DNA of 64,000 bases from Phycisphaerales bacterium (GTDB lineage Bacteria > Planctomycetota > Phycisphaerae > Phycisphaerales > UBA1924), in the NCBI GenBank assembly GCA_030149165.1, contig JASBRY010000005.1, positions 1 through 64,000 on the forward strand, in the 5' to 3' direction. A program made the translations under genes and the position numbers. This document shows, in pieces, positions 1 to 7,606 of the stretch. Each line of letters starts with the position of its first letter. Within the stretch, counting starts at the first letter, position 1. The notes below the pieces were generated by a model that worked only from the letters and a program-made list of their open reading frames with translations, did no database searches and had not been told where the DNA came from.

Positions 1-258
1 CGTCGCATTATCTGTGATTTGATTCATGTGGGCACAGTTGTGGCATGGATACACGGGCATAATCTATTCTACCCGATTAGAAACGGCTGCCAACTCCCAA
101 ACAACCCGAATCAGGACGCACAATCAAAGTGAACCACTACCAGAATCTGACGCTCGGAATCTGCATGGACTAGACCTGCATGGGATCGGGGTCTACAGTC
201 GGAGCCCGAATCGTTCAGCATTGCGCTGGGTGACGACGAGACGAATGGAGATTTGACC
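1..258. other. Leader region upstream of rpmH, no convincing gene
   Basis: The track ORF at 26..256 has no recognisable motif or ribosome binding site and is probably chance. A weak -10-like CATAAT lies at 58-63 but lacks a good -35 partner at 17 bases. I see no DnaA-box cluster, so nothing here supports a replication origin, although rpmH often lies near one in other bacteria. Confidence 0.4.
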
Positions 259-399
259 ATGGCAATGCACTACCCAAGACGAGTCAGCAACATCAAACGC
301 CGCCGTACGGTCGGTTTCCGCGCTCGCATGAAGACCAAGAGTGGCCGCAAGATCATCAACGGCCGTCGTCGCATCGGTCGCAAAGTGAACTGCAAGTAA
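259..399 (+). CDS. rpmH: 50S ribosomal protein L34 (bL34)
   Basis: This is a 46-residue basic protein, too short for the ORF track. It shows the bL34 core '[20 protein letters not shown]' and a C-terminal GRKVNCK, so it is the small large-subunit protein that binds 23S rRNA. The N-terminus is [16 protein letters not shown] rather than the usual MKRTYQPS, but the rest aligns and the length matches the family (44-50 residues). A GGAG at 247-250 lies 8 bases before the ATG and fixes the start. In many bacteria rpmH is followed directly by rnpA. Here it is followed by a terminator, so it appears to be monocistronic. Confidence 0.95.
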   Translation: MAMHYPRRVSNIKRRRTVGFRARMKTKSGRKIINGRRRIGRKVNCK

Positions 400-430
400 G
401 TCACAGACCCGACAACTCAGATTACCAAAG

Positions 431-453
431 GCTCGCAATTTGCGAGCTTTTTT
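431..453 (+). terminator. Rho-independent terminator of rpmH
   Basis: GCTCGC-AATTT-GCGAGC forms a 6-bp stem (the inner AA/TT may extend it), followed by six T residues. It begins 31 bases after the rpmH stop codon. Confidence 0.9.
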
Positions 454-746
454 GATGGAGCCCACCCTATCCGATATACGCTTGGAAGACTCAATTAAGT
501 GTTCCTGGACCGATACTCATAACTTGAGTCGCAATAACCAAGAAAACCAGGAAAAAATTTCACCTCTGCTTCCCGCGCTCCCTTATCCACAAGGACGGTA
601 AGGAGCTGAGGTAAAGACCCTGTTTTTGATCCGTATTGGGGATTGAATGTGAAACTGGGTAATCTGGCACGATGAGCATAAACTTATTGGCATTCAATGG
701 GTTACGAATTTCCTCACAATTGATTCCATAATTCGTTTCAAAGGTA

Positions 747-774
747 TTGACACCCCCCCAAAATTGCTTATTCT
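747..774 (+). promoter_or_regulatory. Sigma-70-like promoter of the PEP-CTERM gene
   Basis: A perfect -35 TTGACA (747-752) is separated by 16 bases, including a run of C, from a -10-like TATTCT (769-774). Transcription would start near 781 and give a leader of about 190 bases before the ATG at 969. The rest of the 400-968 stretch holds only the rpmH terminator and this leader. Confidence 0.65.
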
Positions 775-782
775 ATCTCTAG

Positions 783-811
783 CCCGGCATGATCAGTACC
801 CAAATGCCGGG
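783..811 (+). promoter_or_regulatory. 5' leader stem-loop
   Basis: CCCGGCAT (783-790) pairs perfectly with ATGCCGGG (804-811) across a 13-base loop, right at the predicted 5' end of the mRNA. A second short hairpin closed by a TTCG tetraloop follows near 873-890. The arrangement could protect the transcript from decay or regulate translation. It does not match a riboswitch class that I recognise. Confidence 0.55.
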
Positions 812-968
812 TTGCACAACATCGTTCGATGTGTTCAGAGAGAAGAGAGAACCCAACGGACATCTTGAAGTGCCGCCCTTCGTGGGGCAATCTACGGGTT
901 TGTGTCAAGTGCAGGTGTGTTGCCTGTGCTTGCTAGTGTGTTTGATTCAAACGAAAGAGAGACTAGAA

Positions 969-1544
969 ATGAAGATCGCAATCACTGCAATCGCTGCAAT
1001 CGCTGGTGCTGCAACCGCATCGCCTTACTTCACCGAAGCTGCTGGCTTCACCCAGACTGACGCTGCACCTGCTGGCGCTTTCGCAACCGTCACCATCGAC
1101 ATCTCCGGCGTGAACAGCTGGGACCTCGAGCTCGACGCAAGCAACGAAAGCGTTTCGCAGTTCATCCTCGCTGGTGGTCACATCACCGGTATCGGCTGGG
1201 ACGTGAACTACTCCACCGTTGGCGCTTCATGGCTCTCCGAAGCTGTTATGCGCTTCAACAACGACCTGTACCTCACCGTCGGTATCGGCGATGACTTCGC
1301 AGGCTCCAGCTCATACAGCTCGGGCGGCGTGTTCGACCTCGTCGGCACTGGCCTCGACTTCTTCCTCGCTGGTGACGGCCTCCTGAACATCGAGTTCTTC
1401 GAGTCCTTCGATGACGTCTCCGACGCAATCGACGGTACCTTCGGCCAAGGATCGACTCTGCAGATCCAGTACGAAATCCCAGCTCCATCGGCACTCGCAA
1501 TGCTCGGCCTCGGTGGCCTCGTTGCTGGCCGTCGTCGCCGCTAA
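969..1544 (+). CDS. Secreted PEP-CTERM-like sorting-signal protein
   Basis: This 191-residue exported protein is of unknown function. The track ORF starts at 789, but the ATG at 969 is preceded by a purine-rich 'AAGAGAGA' and begins a clear signal peptide (MKIAITAIAAIAGAATAS). The mature part is acidic, rich in Gly, Ser and Asp, and nearly free of cysteine, as in extracellular beta-rich proteins. The C-terminus 'IPAPSALAMLGLGGLVAGRRRR' is a PEP-CTERM-type anchor: a Pro motif, a hydrophobic helix, then arginines. In that system the tail is recognised by an exosortase. A strong promoter and a hairpin-rich leader suggest high expression. The body sequence does not identify a partner or substrate. 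Confidence 0.8.
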   Translation: MKIAITAIAAIAGAATASPYFTEAAGFTQTDAAPAGAFATVTIDISGVNSWDLELDASNESVSQFILAGGHITGIGWDVNYSTVGASWLSEAVMRFNNDLYLTVGIGDDFAGSSSYSSGGVFDLVGTGLDFFLAGDGLLNIEFFESFDDVSDAIDGTFGQGSTLQIQYEIPAPSALAMLGLGGLVAGRRRR

Positions 1545-1637
1545 TCCGGTGACCGATACGACATCAGTCGTATCACTTGTTTCTCGAGCCTGACCCACGC
1601 GGTCGTATACCGCGGGTTCGACTAAACGAACACACGC

Positions 1638-1673
1638 AAGCCCTCGACTTCATGTCGGGGGCTTGTTCTTTTT
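1638..1673 (+). terminator. Terminator of the PEP-CTERM gene
   Basis: AAGCCCTCGAC pairs with GTCGGGGGCTT (one mismatch or wobble) and is followed by the T-rich GTTCTTTTT. Two further hairpins lie between the stop codon and this site: GATACGAC/GTCGTATC near 1555-1574 and CGCGGT/ACCGCG near 1600-1616. Confidence 0.85.
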
Positions 1674-1699
1674 CCACTCTCAACCAATCCGTATATCAA

Positions 1700-1730
1700 A
1701 GAGAAAAGGACGCTCGATGCGTCCTTTCGA
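1700..1730 (-). terminator. Terminator of nuoB, probably bidirectional
   Basis: AAAGGACGC (1705-1713) and GCGTCCTTT (1719-1727) form a perfect 9-bp stem with a 5-base loop. Read on the minus strand it is followed by TTTTCTCTTT. It separates the convergent PEP-CTERM gene and nuoB. Confidence 0.75.
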
Positions 1731-1751
1731 TTGACTTCAGTTGCAGATGAT

Positions 1752-2312
1752 TCAGCTGTCCAATCCAACAGGTTGAGGACTCACCGCATGGGTCGGCTCA
1801 ACGACCACACCGAGCGGTGCTCGCTTGCCACCCTTCATCGGAGGGATGCCTTCCTGATCGATGTGACGCTGGATCGCCATGACCCCTTCGAGGAGCATCT
1901 CCGGACGAGGAGGACATCCAGGCACATAGACATCCACTGGGATGAACTGATCCACGCCTTGCACAGTCGCGTAAGAATCGAAGACCCCACCCGTCGATGC
2001 ACAAGCGCCCATCGAGATGACCCACTTGGGTTCGGTCATCTGCTCATAGATCCGTTGGAGCACTGGGAGCATCTTGACGCTGATGCGTCCCGCGACGATC
2101 AGCAGGTCCGCTTGTCGAGGGGAGAACGCCATGCGTTCCATCCCGAAGCGTGCGATGTCATAGCGTGAGGACGCGGTCGCCATCAACTCGATCCCGCAGC
2201 ACGCGGTCGCGAAAGGCATCGGCCAAAGCGAGGAGCGGCGCCCCCAGTTGACGATGTGACGGAGTTGTGTCGTCAGGAAGTTATCTGTTGGAATCGCGGC
2301 TTCTAGACCCAT
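1752..2312 (-). CDS. nuoB: NADH-quinone oxidoreductase subunit B
   Basis: This is the 186-residue complex I peripheral-arm subunit that holds the terminal 4Fe-4S cluster N2 and passes electrons to quinone at the cytoplasmic face of the membrane. All ligand cysteines are present: the adjacent pair in 'ATACCGIE' (38 and 39), one in 'SMGACAST' (104) and one in 'VPGCPPRP' (133). Length is normal for the family. AAGGG about 7 bases before the ATG supports the start. No other nuo gene is adjacent, so the rest of complex I must be encoded elsewhere. It has its own downstream hairpin terminator. Confidence 0.96.
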   Translation of the reverse strand: MGLEAAIPTDNFLTTQLRHIVNWGRRSSLWPMPFATACCGIELMATASSRYDIARFGMERMAFSPRQADLLIVAGRISVKMLPVLQRIYEQMTEPKWVISMGACASTGGVFDSYATVQGVDQFIPVDVYVPGCPPRPEMLLEGVMAIQRHIDQEGIPPMKGGKRAPLGVVVEPTHAVSPQPVGLDS

Positions 2313-2334
2313 CGGATCGCCCTTTCATTCACTC

Positions 2335-2351
2335 GCGTTTTGAACAAACGC
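2335..2351 (-). terminator. Possible weak terminator after the ACT-domain gene
   Basis: GCGTTT-TGAAC-AAACGC is a 6-bp inverted repeat in the gap between nuoB and the ACT-domain gene. It has no convincing T tract, so the call is tentative. Confidence 0.3.
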
Positions 2352-2391
2352 ACTAGCAAGTGTACGCAGAGATGATACCGGATGACTGCGA

Positions 2392-2853
2392 TTAAGCCGC
2401 AGATTCGCCCGCGGAATCCTCGGTATCCATATGCAGCTCTGGGGATGGCCAATCCGCATTGTCGATCAGATCCATCGCGCGATCATGCTCATCAAAGCGG
2501 AACACACAGACCGGACCATCAATGCCCTCTGCGCCTGGAATCAGGTAGCAGTAGCGGATGTTGATGCGATTGTCCGCCATGAGGACCGACAGGTCACGGA
2601 TCATGCCTGGACGGTTCTCGACGCTGACTCCGATCACTGGAGCTTCGACGATGGGACCGATCCCCGCGTCAACTAGCGACTCACACATCTGGCGTAATGA
2701 CTGCTCAGGTGTGCCGAGCAAACGCACGCACCCGCGGTCCTGATATTCGGTTGTAGAGATCGATGTGATCTCGACTCCTGCGGATTTCGCGGCGTCGAGA
2801 ACGCCCGCGAGTTCGCCGGGGCGCTGCTGAAGATACACACTGAACTCGGACAT
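2392..2853 (-). CDS. Tandem ACT-domain protein
   Basis: This small cytoplasmic protein of about 153 residues consists of two ACT modules. The first begins 'SVYLQQRPGELAGVLDAAKSAGVEI' and the second 'VIGVSVENRPGMIRDLSVLMADNRINI'. Both show the betaalphabeta pattern with the conserved RPG turn that binds amino acids at ACT interfaces. There is no catalytic domain, so it is probably a free-standing amino-acid sensor or regulatory subunit. The start is uncertain. ATG at 2853 has AAAGAG upstream, and in-frame ATGs at 2868 and 2931 exist. It is transcribed toward nuoB on the same strand, but no functional link is evident. Confidence 0.8.
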   Translation of the reverse strand: MSEFSVYLQQRPGELAGVLDAAKSAGVEITSISTTEYQDRGCVRLLGTPEQSLRQMCESLVDAGIGPIVEAPVIGVSVENRPGMIRDLSVLMADNRINIRYCYLIPGAEGIDGPVCVFRFDEHDRAMDLIDNADWPSPELHMDTEDSAGESAA

Positions 2854-3014
2854 TTGTACTCTTTGCATAGGAACCTTGATTCTAGGCACAAACCCCGTTT
2901 CTTTCCCTTCAAACGCTGGAGAAAGACCCATTGTGTGGGCGCCTCAAATGTGATGAGGGGGGACTTCCTATACCTTTCGGATCAATGAAGGGTTCGGATA
3001 TCTGGAAGTTCAAT

Positions 3015-4442
3015 TCAGTTTAAAAGTTCGGATAATGTTTGCTGCCCAATGCTGGATCGAGCCGCCCCCAGAATCGATCCTGGGATCTTCGCACGCGTCT
3101 GATCCCTGAGTCGATCGAGATGTTCTCCCGCGTCCAGCAGCTCCGTCAGATGGATCTGCTCCGCTGGTCGAGCGAGCGTATACGCGGCATCCGCATCCTC
3201 GCCTTGCGAGATCAGGTTGAGCAGGTCAGATTTGTGCAGTGCATTGAGCAGCGTCGCGGCGAGGGAGGGATCGATATCCATCTCTGTTGCGAGCTCATCC
3301 GCTGTCGTTGTGTGTCCTTCCACGAAGCGTTTCCCAATGACCCCACCCACTCCGATGAGGATGAGCGGATCGAGCAGCACAGGGATCGAGCTATCACCCT
3401 CGCCGCTGAGTGTTGCGAGTCCTTTGTTGACCAGTCTGGTGAAGTGCTGGAGTGCGTGTGTTGCTTGCATCCCCAGCAGCACGATGACCCAGGTCACATA
3501 GACCCAGAGCAGGAAGAGCGGGAGGATCGCGAGCGAGCCGTAGAACTTCGTGTATCCAGTCGCGTTGCGGAGGTACATCGTGAACGCGGCTTTCCCGAGC
3601 TCCCACAGGATCGCGGCCATGAACGCTCCAGCGAGCGCAGGACGGATTTTGATCTTGGTGTTCGGGATCGTGAGGAAGGCGACGAGCATCAGGACTGTTG
3701 AGATGAGGACTGAGACCCCGAAGCTCGCGAACATCGCGCCGATGGTACCCCCTTCTCCCGATGCAGAGATGATCCATTTCGCGAGTGTATCTCCAACGAT
3801 GAATGTCGCCGCGAGCAGGAGCGTACCGAGCGTGAGCATCGTCCAGTACAGCATCAATCGGCGCAACCACGGCCGTCCTGACGGCGCGGCGCAGAGCTGA
3901 TTGAACGACTTCTCGATCTCGATGAGCATCGACATCGCGGCATAGATCAGCACGATCAACGACGCGAGCGCGATCCATCCAGTCGGTACATTGCGGATGG
4001 AGGTGTTGACTCGATTGATGAGGTTTGAGATCAGTTCTTCGATATTCGAAGCCGCAGATCCATCCGAATCATCAGTGTTGGTTTGTTGGATGTCTTGTGG
4101 ATTGAGCACTGGTGTTGGATCGACATCCTGCGGTTGTTGATCCTCAATCGGAGCCGTCGAGATTTGTGAGATCCCAGCATAATCCAGCACGCGGCGCACG
4201 CCGGCATCTACTTCGTCTTCAGAAACAAAGGACCCGAAGATGAGCAGACCGATCGCCATGACGGGGATGATCGAGAAGATCGTGCGATACGACATCGCCG
4301 CGGCCATGCGCGGGATCTGCGAGCGGTACAACCCACCGATCCCCAAGCGGGAAACCGCGACGAGCCTATTCCATTCCTCGCGCAAGCGCGATGCCGTCGG
4401 CTCTTGAGGTGGTGTATTGCTCTGAGGTTCTTGTTCGCTCAT
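3015..4442 (-). CDS. YihY/BrkB family inner-membrane protein
   Basis: This 475-residue polytopic protein carries the YihY/BrkB pattern: 'LGIGGLYRSQIPRMAAAMSYRTIFSIIPVMAIGLLIF' for the first helix, further helices around 'GWIALASLIVLIYAAMSMLIEIEKSFNQL', and 'GAFMAAILWELGKAAFTMYLRNATGYTKFYGSLAILPLFLLWVYVTWVIVLLG'. The family was once annotated as ribonuclease BN, but that activity belongs to another protein. Its role is probably membrane transport or envelope function. About 80 hydrophilic residues lie between helix one and helix two, and the last ~110 residues form a soluble tail resembling a winged-helix module. The start codon lies 3 bases beyond the stop of the rluB-like gene, so the two are probably co-translated. 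Confidence 0.85.
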   Translation of the reverse strand: MSEQEPQSNTPPQEPTASRLREEWNRLVAVSRLGIGGLYRSQIPRMAAAMSYRTIFSIIPVMAIGLLIFGSFVSEDEVDAGVRRVLDYAGISQISTAPIEDQQPQDVDPTPVLNPQDIQQTNTDDSDGSAASNIEELISNLINRVNTSIRNVPTGWIALASLIVLIYAAMSMLIEIEKSFNQLCAAPSGRPWLRRLMLYWTMLTLGTLLLAATFIVGDTLAKWIISASGEGGTIGAMFASFGVSVLISTVLMLVAFLTIPNTKIKIRPALAGAFMAAILWELGKAAFTMYLRNATGYTKFYGSLAILPLFLLWVYVTWVIVLLGMQATHALQHFTRLVNKGLATLSGEGDSSIPVLLDPLILIGVGGVIGKRFVEGHTTTADELATEMDIDPSLAATLLNALHKSDLLNLISQGEDADAAYTLARPAEQIHLTELLDAGEHLDRLRDQTRAKIPGSILGAARSSIGQQTLSELLN

Positions 4443-4445
4443 TGG

Positions 4446-5492
4446 TCAGTCGTCTCGGGATTTGCGAGGGGTCCCTGACTTCTTGGGAGGATTGGTCGTC
4501 CGATTGATCGCGTTTTTGATTGAGCGACGCCGAACACCTTTGGATGGTCCCGAACGAGGGTCCACATAAGGTGTTTTCGGCTTCTTCGTCGACTGATGTG
4601 ACGAAGATTTGCGATCCGGCTCCAGTTTAATCGCTGCGGATTTGCGGAGTGCTTTGATCTCATCACGCGTCAGTTCGCGCCAAGCACCGCGCGCCACACC
4701 TTTAAGCTTGACGGGCCCCATCCCGACGCGTTCGAGCTTGCGGACCGGATACCCCACGGCCGCGAGCATTCTCCTGACTTGTCGATTGCGTCCCTCACGC
4801 AGCGTGAGTTCCATCACGGTCGAATCCCGATCCTGAGCGATCAGCTCGATCTCAACATGCGCTGTTCGTTTGGCGCCGTGCGTTTGACCTTCTTTCCGCT
4901 GTGCGAGGAAGATCCCACGCTCAAGCTCTTGGATTGCATCCTGATCGAGTTTGCCTTTGACACTGACTCGGTAGGTTTTGGGCACTCCGTAGCGTGGATG
5001 CGTGAGACGATTCGCGAGTTCGCCGTCGTTGGTGAGCAGGATCAGCCCCACGGTCTCGTAGTCCAATCGTCCGACCGGGAAGAGTCTCGGAGCGGCGGGA
5101 TGATCGACCAACTCGGTCACGGTCCGCCGGTCATATCCCGGCTCATCTTTCGCGGCGCTGAGTGTTCTTGGAGGTTTGTTGAGCATCACATACACCAAAC
5201 GCTCAGGTTTGGGGAGCACTTTGCTCTGGACCACGATGCGATCTTCTTCAGGATCGACCCACAGAGGAAGATCAGTCACGATCTGCCCGTTGACAGTCAC
5301 CTCTCCCGCTTCGATGAGCGCTTCGCACGCTCGGCGCGATCCAACGCCGGCGTCCGCCATCACGCGTTGGAGGCGCTCACCGCGCGAAGCATCCCTCAAA
5401 TCCGTGTCTTTGGAAGGCTTTCGTCTGTTTGATTTGGTTGGATGTTCGCTCACGCAAGAGTGTACGCCGAGCGTTGTCATGAATTGGGTCAT
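4446..5492 (-). CDS. rluB: RsuA/RluB-family rRNA pseudouridine synthase
   Basis: The enzyme isomerises a specific uridine in rRNA to pseudouridine. An S4 RNA-binding domain comes first ('ERLQRVMADAGVGSRRACEALIEAGEVTVNG'). The catalytic domain follows, with the RsuA-type motif 'GRLDYETVGLILLTNDGELANRLTHP' that contains the catalytic Asp. 'LREGRNRQVRRMLAAVGYPV' is also typical. A basic tail of about 90 residues, rich in Lys, Ser and Arg, extends beyond the catalytic fold. RluB (large subunit) fits better than RsuA because of the 'REGRNRQVRRM' region, but the target base cannot be read from sequence. The start is uncertain between 5492, 5480 and a GTG further in. It is the first gene of a pair with the YihY gene. 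Confidence 0.88.
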   Translation of the reverse strand: MTQFMTTLGVHSCVSEHPTKSNRRKPSKDTDLRDASRGERLQRVMADAGVGSRRACEALIEAGEVTVNGQIVTDLPLWVDPEEDRIVVQSKVLPKPERLVYVMLNKPPRTLSAAKDEPGYDRRTVTELVDHPAAPRLFPVGRLDYETVGLILLTNDGELANRLTHPRYGVPKTYRVSVKGKLDQDAIQELERGIFLAQRKEGQTHGAKRTAHVEIELIAQDRDSTVMELTLREGRNRQVRRMLAAVGYPVRKLERVGMGPVKLKGVARGAWRELTRDEIKALRKSAAIKLEPDRKSSSHQSTKKPKTPYVDPRSGPSKGVRRRSIKNAINRTTNPPKKSGTPRKSRDD

Positions 5493-5614
5493 GGATCCAG
5501 ACCGGAAGCGAACTCTGCAGCCGATTTTCGAGTTATTCGGCCCTATATGCCGACACTGGAGTGATACGCGCGGGAGTGCAAACCCGCACAGAGCTTCATT
5601 GACGAGGTATCACG

Positions 5615-7207
5615 ATGAACCCGCAGACCAATACTCCCACCATTCATACTTCCAGCGATGCCAAAGCGGAAACGCTGGTCGAGCCGCGCGCTTCGGTCAC
5701 CAAAGCAGCGCTCCCAAGCAACGAGGACATGTTCCTCTCGCCGAGGGTGATGGATGCTGGGACCTTCGCACGCTATTCGGAGATGCTCAAGTCCATCATC
5801 GCACAAGCGACCACGCAGGGACGCGTGCTCGAGGACTTCAGCGCTGATGCGGAAGAGATGATCCGCAGAGCCGGAGAATCCGGCGCCACACTCGACAAGC
5901 GACTCCAAGCCGGAGTACGCATGCTCCGTATGATCGACGAACGCGTCGATCGCACAGACGAGGCGCTCGACAAGGTCCGCGAGATCCTCCCAAGCGCCGA
6001 CACGATGCGCCGTCAAGCCGAGTCGCTCATGAACGATGCGCTGGACAAGGCACAATCCCAGCTCGACGGCATGGTCCGCGACGCGGAGATCCGCGCCCAA
6101 GCCGCGGAACATCGGGCGCGCGTCGCGATGCAGAAAACCGAAGAACGCACGCAGCGGCTCGAAGCACTCAATGCGGATCTCGACATGCGCATGAGCGCCA
6201 TCGAGCAGCGCATGGAAGAAGCACAGAACCAGAGCGGCCAAACCATCGGACTGATCGATCGTCGCTTGGTGTCGTTCCAGGAAGAACTGAACACCCAAAT
6301 CGACGAGGTCGTTGCAAAGGCAAACAACGCAACGGCGAACATCGAACAGCGCATCGAGGACGCGAGCACACTCACAGAGCAGCGCGTCGAATCGCTCGGA
6401 TCGTCCATCGAACCAGTGAAATCCGCTGCTGAGCAAGCGATGAGAGCATTGGGTATTGATCCTGAGAATCCGCGATTCGAGGACTCGCCGCTCGCGAAGA
6501 TCGAATCACTCGTCGAGCGAGGCGAAGCGCACATCGCGGGAGTCGATCGCGTGCTGCGTCAACTGACTGAACTCCAGAATCAAGCGGAAGCGGTCAAGGG
6601 CGACTTCGGTGTTTGGCTCCTCGACTCAGCAAACAAACTCGACGAGCTCGAAGCGCGCAAGGACTTGCTCCAAGGCCCGATTGGTGATGCCGCGAAACGC
6701 ATCGGTGAGATCGGTCCGGATCTGGAGGACAAGCTTGAGCTCGCATCCAACAAGCTCGAGCACCTGAGCACACAGTCTGGAGATCTCAAGCAAGCGATCA
6801 ACTCGTCATCGCAACTCGCTGAGAAAGCGACCGACAAACTGACCAACCAAGCGTCACAGCTCCAGGCGCTGCTCGATGGCTCGCTCCATCGTCTGACACA
6901 ACGCGTCGAGCAAGCGGGTGTTTGGCTGGGATCGCTCATCACACGCGCCGAACAGATCGGTCAGGAACTGGGAGGCAACCCCAACGCCGCGAGCAGCGAG
7001 ATTCTCAGATCCGTCGAGGAGGTTCAAGCGAAAGTCACCAAACTGACCGATCCTGATTCCTCAGCCGTCGAGACTCCGCTCGAGGAAACGGTCAACGAGC
7101 CCAAGCCGATGAAAATCCCAGAGCGGCTCCACATCGACTCCATCGCGTTCGACGGCTCCACTTCGATGGTCATCGAGCACGACGACGGCAACCAGGGCGC
7201 GGACTGA
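5615..7207 (+). CDS. Long coiled-coil protein of unknown function
   Basis: This 530-residue protein has no signal peptide, membrane helix or cysteine. From about residue 60 to residue 480 it is almost entirely charged heptad-like helix rich in Glu, Ala, Arg and Gln, for example 'AEHRARVAMQKTEERTQRLEALNADLDMRMSAIEQRM'. A short, non-helical, threonine-rich N-terminus and an acidic C-terminus flank it. GAGG before the ATG supports the start. It lies about 400 bases upstream of gspD/gspE on the same strand, so a scaffolding or cell-shape role near the secretion machine is possible. No motif proves it. It could equally be a filament-forming or chromosome-associated protein. Confidence 0.7.
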   Translation: MNPQTNTPTIHTSSDAKAETLVEPRASVTKAALPSNEDMFLSPRVMDAGTFARYSEMLKSIIAQATTQGRVLEDFSADAEEMIRRAGESGATLDKRLQAGVRMLRMIDERVDRTDEALDKVREILPSADTMRRQAESLMNDALDKAQSQLDGMVRDAEIRAQAAEHRARVAMQKTEERTQRLEALNADLDMRMSAIEQRMEEAQNQSGQTIGLIDRRLVSFQEELNTQIDEVVAKANNATANIEQRIEDASTLTEQRVESLGSSIEPVKSAAEQAMRALGIDPENPRFEDSPLAKIESLVERGEAHIAGVDRVLRQLTELQNQAEAVKGDFGVWLLDSANKLDELEARKDLLQGPIGDAAKRIGEIGPDLEDKLELASNKLEHLSTQSGDLKQAINSSSQLAEKATDKLTNQASQLQALLDGSLHRLTQRVEQAGVWLGSLITRAEQIGQELGGNPNAASSEILRSVEEVQAKVTKLTDPDSSAVETPLEETVNEPKPMKIPERLHIDSIAFDGSTSMVIEHDDGNQGAD

Positions 7208-7606
7208 TTCCTCCCGATTCTCGGAACACCGATCAATCGCAGAACTGATGAACTGCATCTTCTGAGCGAATTCTCTTCGTTCTCGGCAATCTGGATCGGA
7301 TGTGATCGTTTTGACCTCTGAGCGGCTGCGATGATATCGCATTTGCTGTAAGCAACTACAAATAAGATGCTTATGGATTATTGAGACTGCCCGCTCACAC
7401 GCCACCGATTGGATGGAGGCTAAAGCGGGCTCACGAGTTTGGATGCTCAATGCAATGTTTGCATGGACAAGGGTACTCAAACTCACGACACCCCCTGAAA
7501 CGGCCCGAAAAAAGGGTATCCGTCGGTGTTTTTGCTCGGCGTGTCTACGATCTGAGCCCGGCATCGTCGAAGGACGATCAATACGAGATTCGATGGAGTT
7601 TGCACT
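7208..7606. other. Gap between the coiled-coil gene and gspD
   Basis: About 400 bases without a credible gene. It contains a small perfect palindrome TTGCT-GTA-AGCAA at 7343-7355. I find no strong promoter hexamer pair. The ORF at 7413..7610 overlaps the gspD start as GTGA but shows no protein-like signature and was not accepted. Confidence 0.45.

Noticed and set aside
26-256. 76-codon ORF before rpmH
   Set aside because: No ribosome binding site, no protein-like pattern; it overlaps the rpmH leader.
1590-1630. tRNA-like GGTTCGACT segment
   Set aside because: No cloverleaf can be formed around it and no CCA-side acceptor stem is present.
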